Position numbers and translations under genes: made by a program. This document shows positions 12,436 through 26,206 of a stretch of DNA of 64,000 bases, one piece after another (position 1 is the stretch's first letter; every line of letters begins with the position of its first letter). The notes under the pieces were generated by a model. It ran no database searches. It saw nothing but the letters and a program-made list of their open reading frames with translations, and was not told the origin of the DNA. Source of the DNA: Epiperipatus broadwayi. Its lineage: Eukaryota > Onychophora > Udeonychophora > Euonychophora > Peripatidae. The stretch lies in contig JAQFVV010006336.1 in the NCBI GenBank assembly GCA_028023455.1, positions 643,724 through 707,723 on the forward strand, given 5' to 3'.

Positions 12436-12670
12436 TTTAATTTAATGTGATGTGATGCATTGTGACTTTTCCTTATATGAAGTCAGGAATCTTTTAGCCA
12501 CTATGCCCAGAGAAACTGGTTAACTACTTTACCTTTCCTATCCATGCTCTGCCCTAAGTTTTCCCATATTCATCTCTATCCTGCTTTTTGTCAACTCCAT
12601 AGCCTTTATATCTAAATCCCCTTATCTTTTCCCAAATCCAGCATAAAAAACAATAACCCATTTTCTGTAT
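12436..12670 (-). pseudogene. LINE-b 3' end, second copy
   Basis: The reverse complement matches 2255-2510. Shared blocks in order are TTATACAGAAA(A/G)TGGGTTATTG, GATTTxGGAAAAGATAA(A/G)GGGGATTTA, ATATAAAGGC(T/C)ATGGAGTTGAC, AAAAGCAGGATAGAGA, GGAAAGGTAA, GGTTTCTCTGGGCATAGT and a terminal CATCACATCACAT run. This copy lacks about 25 bp relative to copy 1 and has drifted. It is a short 5'-truncated insertion, the usual product of LINE retrotransposition, and retains only the last residues of ORF2. Confidence 0.8.
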
Positions 12671-15600
12671 AATAACAAACATGAATTATATTGGTGCATA
12701 AATATATGAATGTTGATTAAGTATATATTTATAATCATGATAAACAATACAAATGATATCCTTCATTTCCTGGATGCAAATAATTTCCAAATGGGAGTTC
12801 TATGCTGCTTTTTGATGATGTTTTATTTTGCTAAGTACAATTGCAAATCATATTTAAGTGAAGAGAGATTAGATAAAGTGTAAAAAACAACAGCAGTTTT
12901 ATATTTTTGGATACTGTAAATTTAGAAAATGAAGATATAATTGAATTGAAAAGTGGACATGCATTTGTTATAAAGTTACAAATATTGAAAGCATGAGTAA
13001 TATAGAAGTCACTATAATCTTAAAAAATGGACAAACAACAATGAAGATTGAAGAGAGATGCAAAATTAGTTATTCTATTTAAAGGGGGGAAATTTTTTTA
13101 TTTTCATGTTCTGTCTCTTTTTTCCAAAAAATATTGGAATATTATTAAAAAAAATTTAATTCTCTAAATACTTTTTGTTGTTTTTATATTAATTTTTTAT
13201 TTTGATTTGATAATTGTCTGATATTTTTTTCTATTTAAAGAGTTTTCTTATTTACACTTATGATTCAATAGTAAAGTTGTTCTCATATAAAGGCTTTGGC
13301 TGATGAAGAAACGGAATTGACTTAAATTAAATATATATTATTTTTGGTATACAGTAAACATTACAGAATGACAAACAAAATTGCCAATATTAATTTTTTA
13401 AAATTAGATTCTTTTAAAAATGATGTGGAGAAAATATTTTTAAATAAAATATTAATATTTTTAAAAATAAATTAAATTTTCACATAAATGGAAATTCCAG
13501 CGAAGTGATCAACTCTACTTAACCCGTGATGCAGTTTTATGAATAAACATCTTTAATATTGATTTAAAGACGAGAATTAACAAAATGCTGCTCTTTTTTC
13601 CTTAATCAATATATTAATTTATGAATTTACAAATAAATTATCTAAAATATCTGATGTCTTAAAGTTTCTTACTAGTTATACAATTTTTAGATACATTTTT
13701 GACTTAATCCAAGATAGCAAACATTAGCTGGCAACAACAACTAATGCAAAATCGATACTATTTTTGAAATTAAATGACAGACACATCAAGATATATGCTA
13801 AAATTATTTTGGCCTTACAAATAGAGATTGAGTAAAGTGAATTTAAACGCACTAAACCACTAATTATTTATACCACTCTACCAAAAAAAAAAAAAAAAAC
13901 AGATATAAAAATTAAAACCAATTTTTAATAATACAAAATATTTTATCCTATTTTCTTATAATTATTTGGCCTGTGAATTTTTAAAATAGTTTAACAATTA
14001 ATAAAATATCATAAAACAGTCTACAGTAATTTCAATCATGAGAAAGATTTACCACAAGCTTTATCCAAGTTCTTCAATTTTCACTGTATCCATAGATTTG
14101 GGTCACAGTAAGGATTTGCTCATATTTACATAGATCTGTAGCTGATAAATACTATTTATAAAACAGATGAGAACAGTTATCATGAGGAGTTGTTCTGAAT
14201 CTGGTGATTTAAATTGCACTGATGAAGATCTAATTTAGCTGGCTTCACAGTTGAATCTGGATAAATAAATTTGTATATAAAAATTCCATGTTTTAAACTA
14301 TAATTTTTTGACTATAAAATCTTGGCAAACCATAAAAAAAAGAGATATTGAGATAAGACTTAATGCTAAAGCTGTGTTTGGACTTATTGGCAAGACAAAA
14401 CTGCTTATATCTGGTGAAGAAATATGTGGAAAAAAAACAGGGAATCAATAAATCAAGGAACAGGCATAAGAATACCAGCAATATTTTTCATAGTAATACA
14501 TAGTTGAAAATCTCTAACATTATGGGAACTTGGCCCAACATTCACAAGTAGAATGTGCTACAGCTAAGCAATTACTAGTGATAGCTAGCTTTACAAGCAA
14601 GTTATTCTTAGAAGTTTATTTTCACCTAATCTTAGCTACTTTAGAAAAGAAACTTAGGCTATGATTCAAGAATACTTCTAAATAGCATGAAGTAGAATTG
14701 AGCTTTACTCTTGAAAAAAAAAAAAACGATCTTTAAATTATTGATTTTTTTTTCTTTCAGGAAAAGATACTTTTCAAGAAGTCAAAGTAATATTATCTGC
14801 ATAAATAATTTTTCAGTATTTTGATTGGGGAAAATCATTGATGAATATATTAAATAAATTGAGTGAAAGAAAAACAATTATTTACTATTATTATCATTTA
14901 ATGTGTTAAGGAAACTATTGATTTTCTTGCATTTAAAAATTTTACAAACTTTTAGAAGAACATTTTTTCAAACACAAATATATACTGAGATTAGATCAAT
15001 AAATATGATGCCAGTTTTTAATTTATTTCAAAACCTTTTCAATATAAGTTGCTAAAGATAAAACTTGTTCAGACTAGCTTCTTCCAGGCCTAAACATAGC
15101 TTGTTTTATAAGTAGATGACTTTTAAATATTAGCAAAATTTTTATTAATATATTTTTTCAAAAAGTTTGTAAGCAAACACATAATAATAGTACTGAGTGA
15201 TAATTTTTTAAATGATTTGTTTTAAAACTACTATAGTTTTGATTTTATAACATATTTTTAGAATAGTTTCTTTTATGAATAATGTTACTGAATTTGGCTT
15301 GAAAGAGAAACTTGCAATTCCATTCTAATTATGATTTTTTTATTCTATCAATTTTAGATTTAGATATCTGATATATATGATCAGAAAGTTCATTAGTAGT
15401 AACAGTAAAAGTTCTTTTAGAAGTAGTTTTATATTCACTATACATTATGATTATATCTTATAAAGTTTTACTTCATTAAGATTTTATTTCACTTCACTTT
15501 TCTGCCATCATCCAATGATTTTATAAGTTTATCAGAAATTTGCAGATCATTGGTAGACAAAAATGGGCTAAAAGAATATTTCTAGTTTTATTCAAATCTG

Positions 15601-17875
15601 AAATAACTTACTTTTAATATGCTTGAGGATTGTATTTCTGGCAGATGCTATGAGTTTGCTAAATCTATCACAACAAAAAAAAATTGGAGAGATTTTATTA
15701 ATATTCTTTAAAAGATAACCAATATGTTGATTCCAGTTAATTTTCCTTATATTCCATCTTAGACCAGGATAATTTTCAATATAAAAAATAGATTACTTAG
15801 TTTATATTGACTAAGGGTGAAATGATACAATATCAGTAATTCAAAAAGTACAGGTAAATGATTTTTTGTTGAACCAAAACAGGAGTTGTTTTTGCTCCAC
15901 GTCTGCCTGATTGCCGTAAGTGCATGGTTTTAAAATTCAACCATTCTAAAAATTTGATAAGTTGCTTGATCTTAATTTTTATATCCACAAAGTCTATTAT
16001 AAAAATTGAAATCTCATATAAATATGGCTGTAGGAAAATTTGAAAGTGGAAAATAAGATCAATTTATAAATATTGCACACATAAAAATTGTCTATTTTAA
16101 TTGTGATTGCAATATTATTTAAACTATCTTCAATAGAATTTGCTTGCTCTACAAGATAATTTTAAATGAAAGTAGCCATACCATGTTTACAGTGCATTAT
16201 ATCAATAATCAATATAAAATCTAAGAATTTGAAGAAATTATGTATTATTAGAAGAATGACAAGTCTTCTAAACTACAATTACATATACATTGTTCTGAAC
16301 ATTTAATTTGTAGAGAATTTTCAAGTTTTGATTTTATATATCCTCAATATTGAATGAAAATTATTTATTGTATTTCCTAGATAAAGAAAAGATTGCTCTA
16401 TAGAGATATATCTGACACCAGAGGTGTTCCATGGTTGCCAACATCTTGTAATAATTTTTGATTTAGAAAACCTAGGACAATAACTTTTGTAATTCTGGCA
16501 TGGTTATCTCCCACAATACCATCAAAGTTTACATTAATAGTTTTATTGTGTAATTTCATAATTTTCTGTCTTTAATCAGAAGTTCACAAAGATGCAATTT
16601 GGTTTCCAAATGAAGATTTTATTTTGTATACTAATGTAAACAATTTGCAAGACATAACATTTTAAATCAATATATTCAAAATTTGAAAGGGTTTATAGCA
16701 CAATATTTGAATCCTAGATCATGTTGTTAGCAGGAAGATGAGAATTGTTTCCTTATAGCTGAAAATTTCTAAATCAGCATAGAATTTTTAAAGTAACTAA
16801 CTCATATCACATGTAGTGAAGTGTCCAATTACTAATCGGTAAATGAATAGCTAGCTATCCTTAGAATATAAAGCATAAAAATGACTACTCAAACTTTGTT
16901 CAATTAAACTCTGACTAACCTAGTAAATAATGTTTTTTTTTTAAATTGTAGAAGGATGCTAAATATACCTGAACATGTGGTGGATTATTTAAGGCAATTT
17001 CACATCACCTAACATGTATAATATTTACAACTGAATTAATATATTTGCAATTGAATTGATCTGATCTCTTGAATCCTCTTTCAAATAGAACAAACATTCA
17101 AACTATGATATAAATCAATAATACTCAAAAAATTGAATTTGTCTAAATATTATAGAAAAAGAATGGAAGAAAATCACAAATCAATACTTAGTATAAATAT
17201 GTGATAATACTGAAACAGTATTGATGATAAAAGAAAAGAAAAAATTCTTATTTAAGAGAAAAAATTTTATTTAAGAGAATTCATCATTGTTTGATAAAAA
17301 TTAATTAAAGATATGTTTGTTATAGATTGAAAATACATTTCGAAAATAATGATGATAATAATAATAATTTAAATCTAAAAATATATTAGAATGTGGCTAT
17401 AAAAATCCTTTGCCATTAAAAACATTAGATGAAATTAAATAATCTAAAAGATAAAATAAAACATAGTTAAAACAAATTGGGAATAATAAGTAGATGGAAA
17501 AAGAAACTGAGAAAAACTAAAAATGATTTTCCCATTTAAATTCTCATCTTATTATAAATTGATTATGAAGCCAAGTAATAAGCTTTAAAAAATAAAATAT
17601 GATTTAGGCAGGGAGTAAACACAAATGTTTCTTCATAGAAAAAAGGTAAAAATATTTAATTCTATAAAAATCAAAGTTTAATTAAGTAAAATAGACGAAT
17701 AAACTTTAAGGGTATTAATCTTTTTTTTAATTCAACAAGAATAGATATTATTATTGGAATCTATTATTGCATTAGTTATTTTTAACTGTCTTCAGGCAAA
17801 GAATTTGAAATAAGTTTTATAAAAGAAAAAAAAAGACTATTAGATGATGTATAATATTAATTGGTCTATTTACAG
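12671..17875. other. A+T-rich DNA, possibly old decayed element
   Basis: No frame over 62 codons. Between about 14.0 and 16.8 kb the base composition is a little less simple and short open stretches occur on the minus strand, the best one at 16398-16577 (INVNFDGIVGDNHARIT then GNHGTPLVSD). I recognise no family. This may be an old, heavily mutated element. Confidence 0.35.
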
Positions 17876-17890
17876 AAAGAATAAATACTT

Positions 17891-17994
17891 TTCTTTTTTC
17901 CAAGTGTCATAGCATCGGCCAGGACGCGAATCCGCAACCCGGGCAACTGCTCGTAAGGCAGTCGCGCTGACCTCTCGATCACCAATGCAAGACA
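17891..17994 (-). mobile_element. tRNA-derived short retroposon
   Basis: A G+C-rich 104-bp island flanked by a perfect 15-bp direct repeat, AAAGAATAAATACTT, at 17876-17890 and 17995-18009. On the minus strand it has a 6-nt leader, a 77-nt tRNA-like body and a 3' extension TATGACACTTGG ending in AAAAAAGAA. Duplication, A-rich tail and orientation fit LINE-mediated retroposition. It could be a very short SINE or a single retroposed tRNA-like transcript; copy number elsewhere in the genome would decide. Confidence 0.85.
17912..17988 (-). other. tRNA-like body, UAC anticodon, atypical
   Basis: Minus-strand fold: acceptor arms GCATTGG and CCGATGC pair over 7 bp with one G-U; anticodon arm ACTGC-CTTACGA-GCAGT is a perfect 5-bp stem with a 7-nt loop, anticodon UAC (valine); CCGGG pairs with CCTGG as a T-stem. 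The T-loop is 14 nt instead of 7, the D-stem pairs poorly, and the B box (GATTCGCGTCC) departs from GGTTCGANTCC. So it is tRNA-shaped at exactly tRNA length but unlikely to be a functional tRNA. Confidence 0.75.
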
Positions 17995-18009
17995 AAAGAA
18001 TAAATACTT

Positions 18010-20175
18010 ATTTTAGAAATTATAAAAAATAATCACATTTTAAAATGTATGTATAATACATGTATATATAATATGAAAACATGTTAAGTTATTTATCTAT
18101 AAGTCAAATATAGTAAATAGATAATAGAAGATTGTAAGCAAATAATAATACTTAAGTGTTATTGGAGGTACTTGACCATTGCTTGCAATCATTTAACATT
18201 CCTTAAAATTATGAAAGTGTTTATCGTAATAAAATGCTTTTTACATATTCAACGTTATTAGCACTTTCTTAGATAAGATTCCATTTAAGCTGGCTGAAGA
18301 CTTAAGATTGATGAACATTTATGAATTTAAAAACAATAAACTCCTTGAATAAAAAGAAACGCTAGAAAATTATAAAAGATAGACAATGAAAGGCATAAGT
18401 TAATATAAAAAATGATAAAAAGTAGATTGTACTTGAAGTTTGCATCTGGTGTTATCTTATATGTACTTTTAAATGGAGAAGTTATTTTATTATTTTTAGT
18501 CTGCAATTTAATTCATTTTAAAAATATTTTTTCTACATTCTTAATACTTCACTAGTTTTAATCTATTTTACATCAACATTTTAAAAATCTGAGAGCAAAA
18601 AAAAATAATATTTATCAAAGTAATTTTGCAAAGGTTACAGTTTACATGGCATATTGATTGTTTATAAATCTTCATTTCCGTGAAAAGTAAATAAATTTCT
18701 TTGTGTTCATTTTAAAATAATTGAATTTAATTTAAATTGTGTCATCAAAATTATAATGGCATACAAATCGTTTTAATAAATGTTATCTCCATGGTTATTT
18801 TGTTTTTATTAAAGTTAAAAAAAATTGATGCTATTTTAATAGAAAGTGGTACTGAGGGAAGAAAGCTCCACTCTATTATATGATAATTATAAAACTCAGT
18901 AGATAAATTTAATATAGTGAATAAAATTGAGGATTTCTATTAAGTTAAAAATAAAAAAGATATCAGTAAAGCAAAGCTGTAAAGACTGATAAAATATTGT
19001 TAGTGATATCTAAACAGGTAATCATAAACAGCATAATCTTTTTAAATAATTAAAAAAACTAATTAATTAAAGGCTGTTTAGAAAAAATAATCAAATAAAA
19101 AATAATAACTAAAATAGATTTGTAATACAGGTAATATTATTTGCTAATTATTAAGGGAAAGAGTCTTATTTAGATTATTAAAAATGTTTGAAGTTTTAGA
19201 AAAAATGTGTATTATGAGATTGACACTTTTATTATCTTAATCTTATGAACTAAATTTAACTTTTCCTTTCACTTCCAAATATACATTTTTGAAGACTCAA
19301 ACAGATAATGGAAAGTTAATAAATAAGATTTTAAAAATGAAAAAAAAAAAACAACAACTAGATTTGCATGTTTTAAAAAATATATAGAACGAACAATGCT
19401 AGAAGAAATATAAAACGCTTAACAAAAAAAAAAGATTAAAAAATAAATTGATAGTTAATGTAAAAATATTATAATATAATTACTTGAAAAAAGGAGGAAG
19501 AATAGAAAAAATATTGGAAAAATAGAGCTGTGGAAATGTGTGGGAGTTAGTATGACAATATATATTCATTTTATAGAAGCTAATATAGTACATCCCTTTA
19601 TCTACTTCAGCTTCAAGCTGCCATATTGAACTTTTTAAAATACTGGCCTGACACACAATTTTCTCAATAACTTCAATTTTAATTATGTTAGAGCAAAAAC
19701 AATTACATTGCTAGAAACTAGAAACATTAAGGAAAACAATAAACATAAAATAAATAGTGATAACTATATAAAAAATAAGGAAAAAAAGAAATTTTCACAT
19801 CCAAAATAATTATTATTTTATTGTTTGTTCATAATTTGAAAAGTAACATTAACTAAAATTGAAAATATATCTTCAGTGATAATTTCTTTATATTCCTCAC
19901 AAAATTCTCTTTCTAAACATGTATAACATGTCTTACCTGAGTTAATCCACAGCTTCATAATCTCCAAAAAAATTTGGATATGACTTCTTCATTTTTATCT
20001 TGTACCCCAAATGTTCTAAATGTCAAAGGCATCTATAAAGAAAAAGATTCATCATAATAAAAAATACAAAAGAAATCATCATAGCAATTGGCTTCTTATC
20101 CATCTAAAACTAGAAATTGTAGGCTACTGTCTATATCACTGATAAAATGAGTTTCATCTCTTCATTTTATATTTT
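18010..20175. other. A+T-rich DNA, nothing recognised
   Basis: No frame, no shared repeat and no G+C contrast seen. Confidence 0.5.
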
Positions 20176-20183
20176 TTTGTGTA

Positions 20184-20282
20184 CATCAGTGATGTTTATA
20201 TTCTTTATGGACACCAGTGATGTTTATATTCTTTATGCACACACAAGTGATGTTTATATTCTTTATTCACAGAAGTGATGCT
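20184..20282 (+). repeat. Minisatellite, about 32-bp unit, three copies
   Basis: Three near-identical units contain AGTGATGTTTATATTCTTTA, each followed by a variable TGGACACC, TGCACACACA or TTCACAGA spacer; a fourth partial AGTGATG follows. Confidence 0.85.
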
Positions 20283-20609
20283 ATCTTATTATATTTATTG
20301 TACAACATAGATATAATTTATTTGCATATAGTGTATTTGTTAGCTATAGATTTGAAAATGTGTATGCAATGTTTGTATACATTTGATTATTAGTTTTATA
20401 ACAAATTACTTATAAACCATATTATATAAGCATAATTAATAATTTTCATAATAAATTATACCTTTTGAAAAACATTATTTTTATAATAGTGTAGGTAGAA
20501 TGTTAGACAATTACATTAGATATGAATTCTATATAAGCATAAATAACTAACACACACTAATTACAAACTAAAATTAATAAAAAAAATAATTTTATGAAAA
20601 AAATTTAAA

Positions 20610-20965
20610 AATGTTACGACCATTACGTCCAAGATCTATTGTAGGCCTTCTTTGTGAATAGCACCGGAGAAAATATCATTTGCAGCCCGTAAATTACTTT
20701 TGTCTTTTATTGCTTCGTGATAAGTACAAAAATTATCAAAAAAACAAACAAAAAAATTAAATACTGTGGTCGATTAAAAAATTTGTAAAAAATTGAAATT
20801 TCAACTGATTTTTTTAAAATAAACATTTTCTGAAAGCCACGTGATTAAGCTATAGAACACTCATATTTTGTTCTATGTCATGCTTATACTTTTTATGTCA
20901 GTAAAGAAAGAAAACAAAACATCATCTGAAAAACATCAGCAGAGCGCTCGCAGCGCTCACAAAAT
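20610..20965. other. CpG-containing island of unknown nature
   Basis: Less A+T-rich than its surroundings, with CpGs that are otherwise rare here (TTACGACCATTACGTCC near 20614, CACCGGAG near 20663, GAGCGCTCGCAGCGCTC near 20942), a CACGTG hexamer at about 20839 and dyad GAGCGCTC/GCAGCGCTC. No open reading frame of note. Could be a promoter-type region, an exon edge or an unrecognised repeat; nothing in the window repeats it. Confidence 0.3.
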
Positions 20966-21904
20966 GGAAAGATATATATATACAGTATATATATATGTAA
21001 TAAAATAAAAGATGAATTCATAATTTTAGTACCATCTATAGCAAGTTTGAATAGTCAATGACTACCAGATGAAAAAAAGTCTGAAGATGGGAAATTAAAT
21101 GCATTACTATTTAGTAATCACAGATTAAATGCTAGGTGGCTTTAAACTAGAAAGCTTTTATTTTATCATCTATTGTAAAGCTAGCAAATTATTTGATTTG
21201 TTTTAAATATATAATATGTCAAGAATAAGACTCATGCAACTGATGCAATATATAGTTGAAATATTCTCTAGCAACAACATATGTTAATTTTGAGAGTTTA
21301 ATATTTTGCTCATAAAATTTATTGTATTGTGTTGTAAGTAATAAGTATTTTAATTATCTAACCTATTGTACAAGTTGCATGCCTTAATCTCAACATATTG
21401 CATATATTTTGACACTGGAAATACCTTATATTGCATATATGCAAAGAAATAAATGTCAGGATTATTCATATAAATAAGTTCAAAAATATGTTTACCAATG
21501 ATCCTACTAAATAACTACTAATTAAAGTTGACACCCCCAAATTAATTTCTTCATCTAATAAGCCAACAATAGTTGTTGTCAAAGTTTACTTAGAGACAAA
21601 AGGAGATTCTCTTTTACATCAACACCCAAGACTTTACATGAAACATAATCTAAGACTACTATTGAGTATCTAAATTTGTACCCATATAAAACATTGGACA
21701 TTAAATAAAAGAGGATTTTCTTTCATTGCCAAGCAAATTCTGATACAAAGCTATTGTTGGTTACAGGGTAAGTAGTTTAGATTTGAGGCATCAATTTCAC
21801 TTAATGGTTACATAGCAAAATCATTGCTAAAATATATTTCTCTAGAATAATTTTCCATATACATTGGCTTACACCTTAATTAATCTATGAAAATATTTAA
21901 TTTA

Positions 21905-21936
<32 letters not shown>

Positions 21937-21960
21937 CAAAAAATAAAATTAAGGTAATTA
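20966..21960. other. A+T-rich DNA ending in (CA)n(TA)n
   Basis: No gene seen. An (AC)n then (AT)n microsatellite at about 21905-21937 lies directly upstream of the truncated PLE P1. Confidence 0.5.
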
Positions 21961-21965
21961 AAGAT

Positions 21966-23069
21966 TTGCTTTTGTTATTGGAAGATTCTATGTATTTTAC
22001 TTATAGAGGTAATTTTTATAAGATTAAGGAAGGGTGGATAATAGGTTATATTATTTCTCCTTTAGTATGTTCAGTTTATATTAGTTTTATGGAGGAGGAA
22101 ATTATTATTAAAAAGAATTGTTTATATGTAAAATTATTTGTCAGATATGTTGATGATTGTTTATTTGTAGTTGAGAATGATAAATTGAAGGAATTTGTAA
22201 ATGAGTTTAATTGTTTTGATCCTTCTATAAAATTTGTGTTAGAAGGTGGGGGGGGGTTAGATTTTGGTAAGTTAAAATTTTTAGATCTTTTGGTGATTAG
22301 AAATATAGAAACTAATTGTTTATTGTGCAGTCATTTAGTTAAAAGTAAAGAATTAAGATCTATAATTAAACCTGATAGCTATCAGTCTGTATCTCATAAA
22401 GTAGCTGCTTTAAGGAATTATTGTCATAGGAATATTAAATTAAATAATTCTAGTGGGGTAGCTTTGTTTCAGAAATATCAATTTTATAAAGATTATTTGA
22501 GTGTTGGATACTCTGATAAATTTGTTAAAAGTATTTTATTTAATAGTAATATTTGTAAGGATGTAAAGGTTAAAGAAAAATATGATTTTATTTCTTTGCC
22601 ATTTAAATTGTCTTCTTATAAAATTGTGTGTAGAAATAGTAAATTGTTTGGAAATAAGAAAATTGCTTGGAAAAGGGGTGTTACAATGAATAATTTATTA
22701 AATAATACAAAAGAAGTTTTTGATAGAAAGACTATTCCTAGTGTGGTATATTTTATTCCTTGTTTATTTTGTAAGAAGGTTTACATAGGTCAGAGTAGTT
22801 TGAGTTTAAATGAAAGAATAAAGGTTCATAAAAGTAGAGTTAAAAATAGATATCTTAGTTCTGCTTTGTATGTCCATGAAAAAGATACAGGCCACACTAT
22901 TGATTTTGATGAAGCTAAGGTTGTCTTCTTTGAGAGAAATGAAATCAAAAGAAGAATTAAAGAGTCTTTATTATTGAAAATTTATTATTCTGAAGCAATT
23001 AACTTATTTAAGAGTTCTTTTAATATTAAGGGTGGATGGGAAGTGAATGGATTTGTGGGTAGTTTTTAA
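21966..23069 (+). CDS. Penelope-like element P1: RT C-half plus GIY-YIG
   Basis: An intact 367-codon frame. It starts just before RT motif B (KEGWIIGYIISPLVCSVYI, residues 21-39), so fingers and the first catalytic Asp are missing: a 5'-truncated copy, and ATG 21966 is merely the first in frame. Motif C is YVDD at residues 61-64. A long linker (about 120-255) leads to a GIY-YIG nuclease: SVVYFIPCLFCKKVYIG at 259-275 with Cys266/Cys269, Arg284, His289, HEKDTGH at 304-310, and KRRIKES at 328-334 holding the expected catalytic Glu333. PLEs reverse-transcribe at the target; the nuclease nicks DNA. The missing RT half means this copy is not autonomous. The lack of any stop implies recent insertion. 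A P1 tail fragment recurs twice at 25.6-26.2 kb. Confidence 0.93.
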   Translation: MLLLLEDSMYFTYRGNFYKIKEGWIIGYIISPLVCSVYISFMEEEIIIKKNCLYVKLFVRYVDDCLFVVENDKLKEFVNEFNCFDPSIKFVLEGGGGLDFGKLKFLDLLVIRNIETNCLLCSHLVKSKELRSIIKPDSYQSVSHKVAALRNYCHRNIKLNNSSGVALFQKYQFYKDYLSVGYSDKFVKSILFNSNICKDVKVKEKYDFISLPFKLSSYKIVCRNSKLFGNKKIAWKRGVTMNNLLNNTKEVFDRKTIPSVVYFIPCLFCKKVYIGQSSLSLNERIKVHKSRVKNRYLSSALYVHEKDTGHTIDFDEAKVVFFERNEIKRRIKESLLLKIYYSEAINLFKSSFNIKGGWEVNGFVGSF

Positions 23070-23106
23070 TAGTATATATAATGTGTGGTTTTTTTGTAGT
23101 TCTTTA

Positions 23107-23138
23107 CACTTGAGAAGTCTGCTTGTAGCAGTGAAACC
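23107..23138 (+). other. Hammerhead-like motif, P1 3' UTR
   Basis: CTTGAGAAGT, then a CTGC-TTGTA-GCAG hairpin, then TGAAACC. This mirrors the hammerhead core CUGANGA, stem II, GAAA, with two core changes (TTGAGAA). It lies about 40 bp after the P1 stop codon and is repeated in both P1 tail copies. PLE-associated hammerhead ribozymes are established knowledge; activity here is doubtful because core bases differ and stems I and III are not obvious. Confidence 0.4.
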
Positions 23139-23235
23139 TTAGGTTGTGTTTTAATATTATTTTTATGCTGGTCTGGTTTAATTTTAGATTTGGGGTAGTT
23201 TTGATTTTATATTGACTAGTTTAGCTTTATGCTTG

Positions 23236-25918
<2,683 letters not shown>

Positions 25919-26196
25919 TTTGAGAGAAATGAAATCAAAAGAAGAATTAAAGAGTCTTTATTATTGAAAATTTATTATTCTGAAGCAATTAACTTATTTA
26001 AGAGTTCTTTTAATATTAAGGGTGGATGGGAAGTGAATGGATTTGTGGGTAGTTTTTAATAGTATATATAATGTGTGGTTTTTTTTGTAGTTCTTTACAC
26101 TTGAGAAGTCTGCTTGTAGCAGTGAAACCTTAGGTTGTGTTTTAATATTATTTTTATGCTGGTCTGGTTTAATTTTAGGTTTGGGGTAGTTTTGAT
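25919..26196 (+). mobile_element. PLE P1 tail, direct copy
   Basis: Near-identical to P1 22929-23206. It faces the preceding inverted copy head to head; a 22-bp unpaired spacer (25919-25940) separates arms of about 255 bp. The copy stops within the 3' UTR at GTTTTGAT and passes into a short (TA)n and then the LTR of element A. Confidence 0.95.
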
Positions 26197-26206
26197 ATAT
26201 ATATAC

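Noticed and set aside
22248-22257. G-run in PLE P1 as a G-quadruplex or frameshift site
   Set aside because: A single G tract cannot make an intramolecular quadruplex and the frame is continuous through it (GGGG in the protein).
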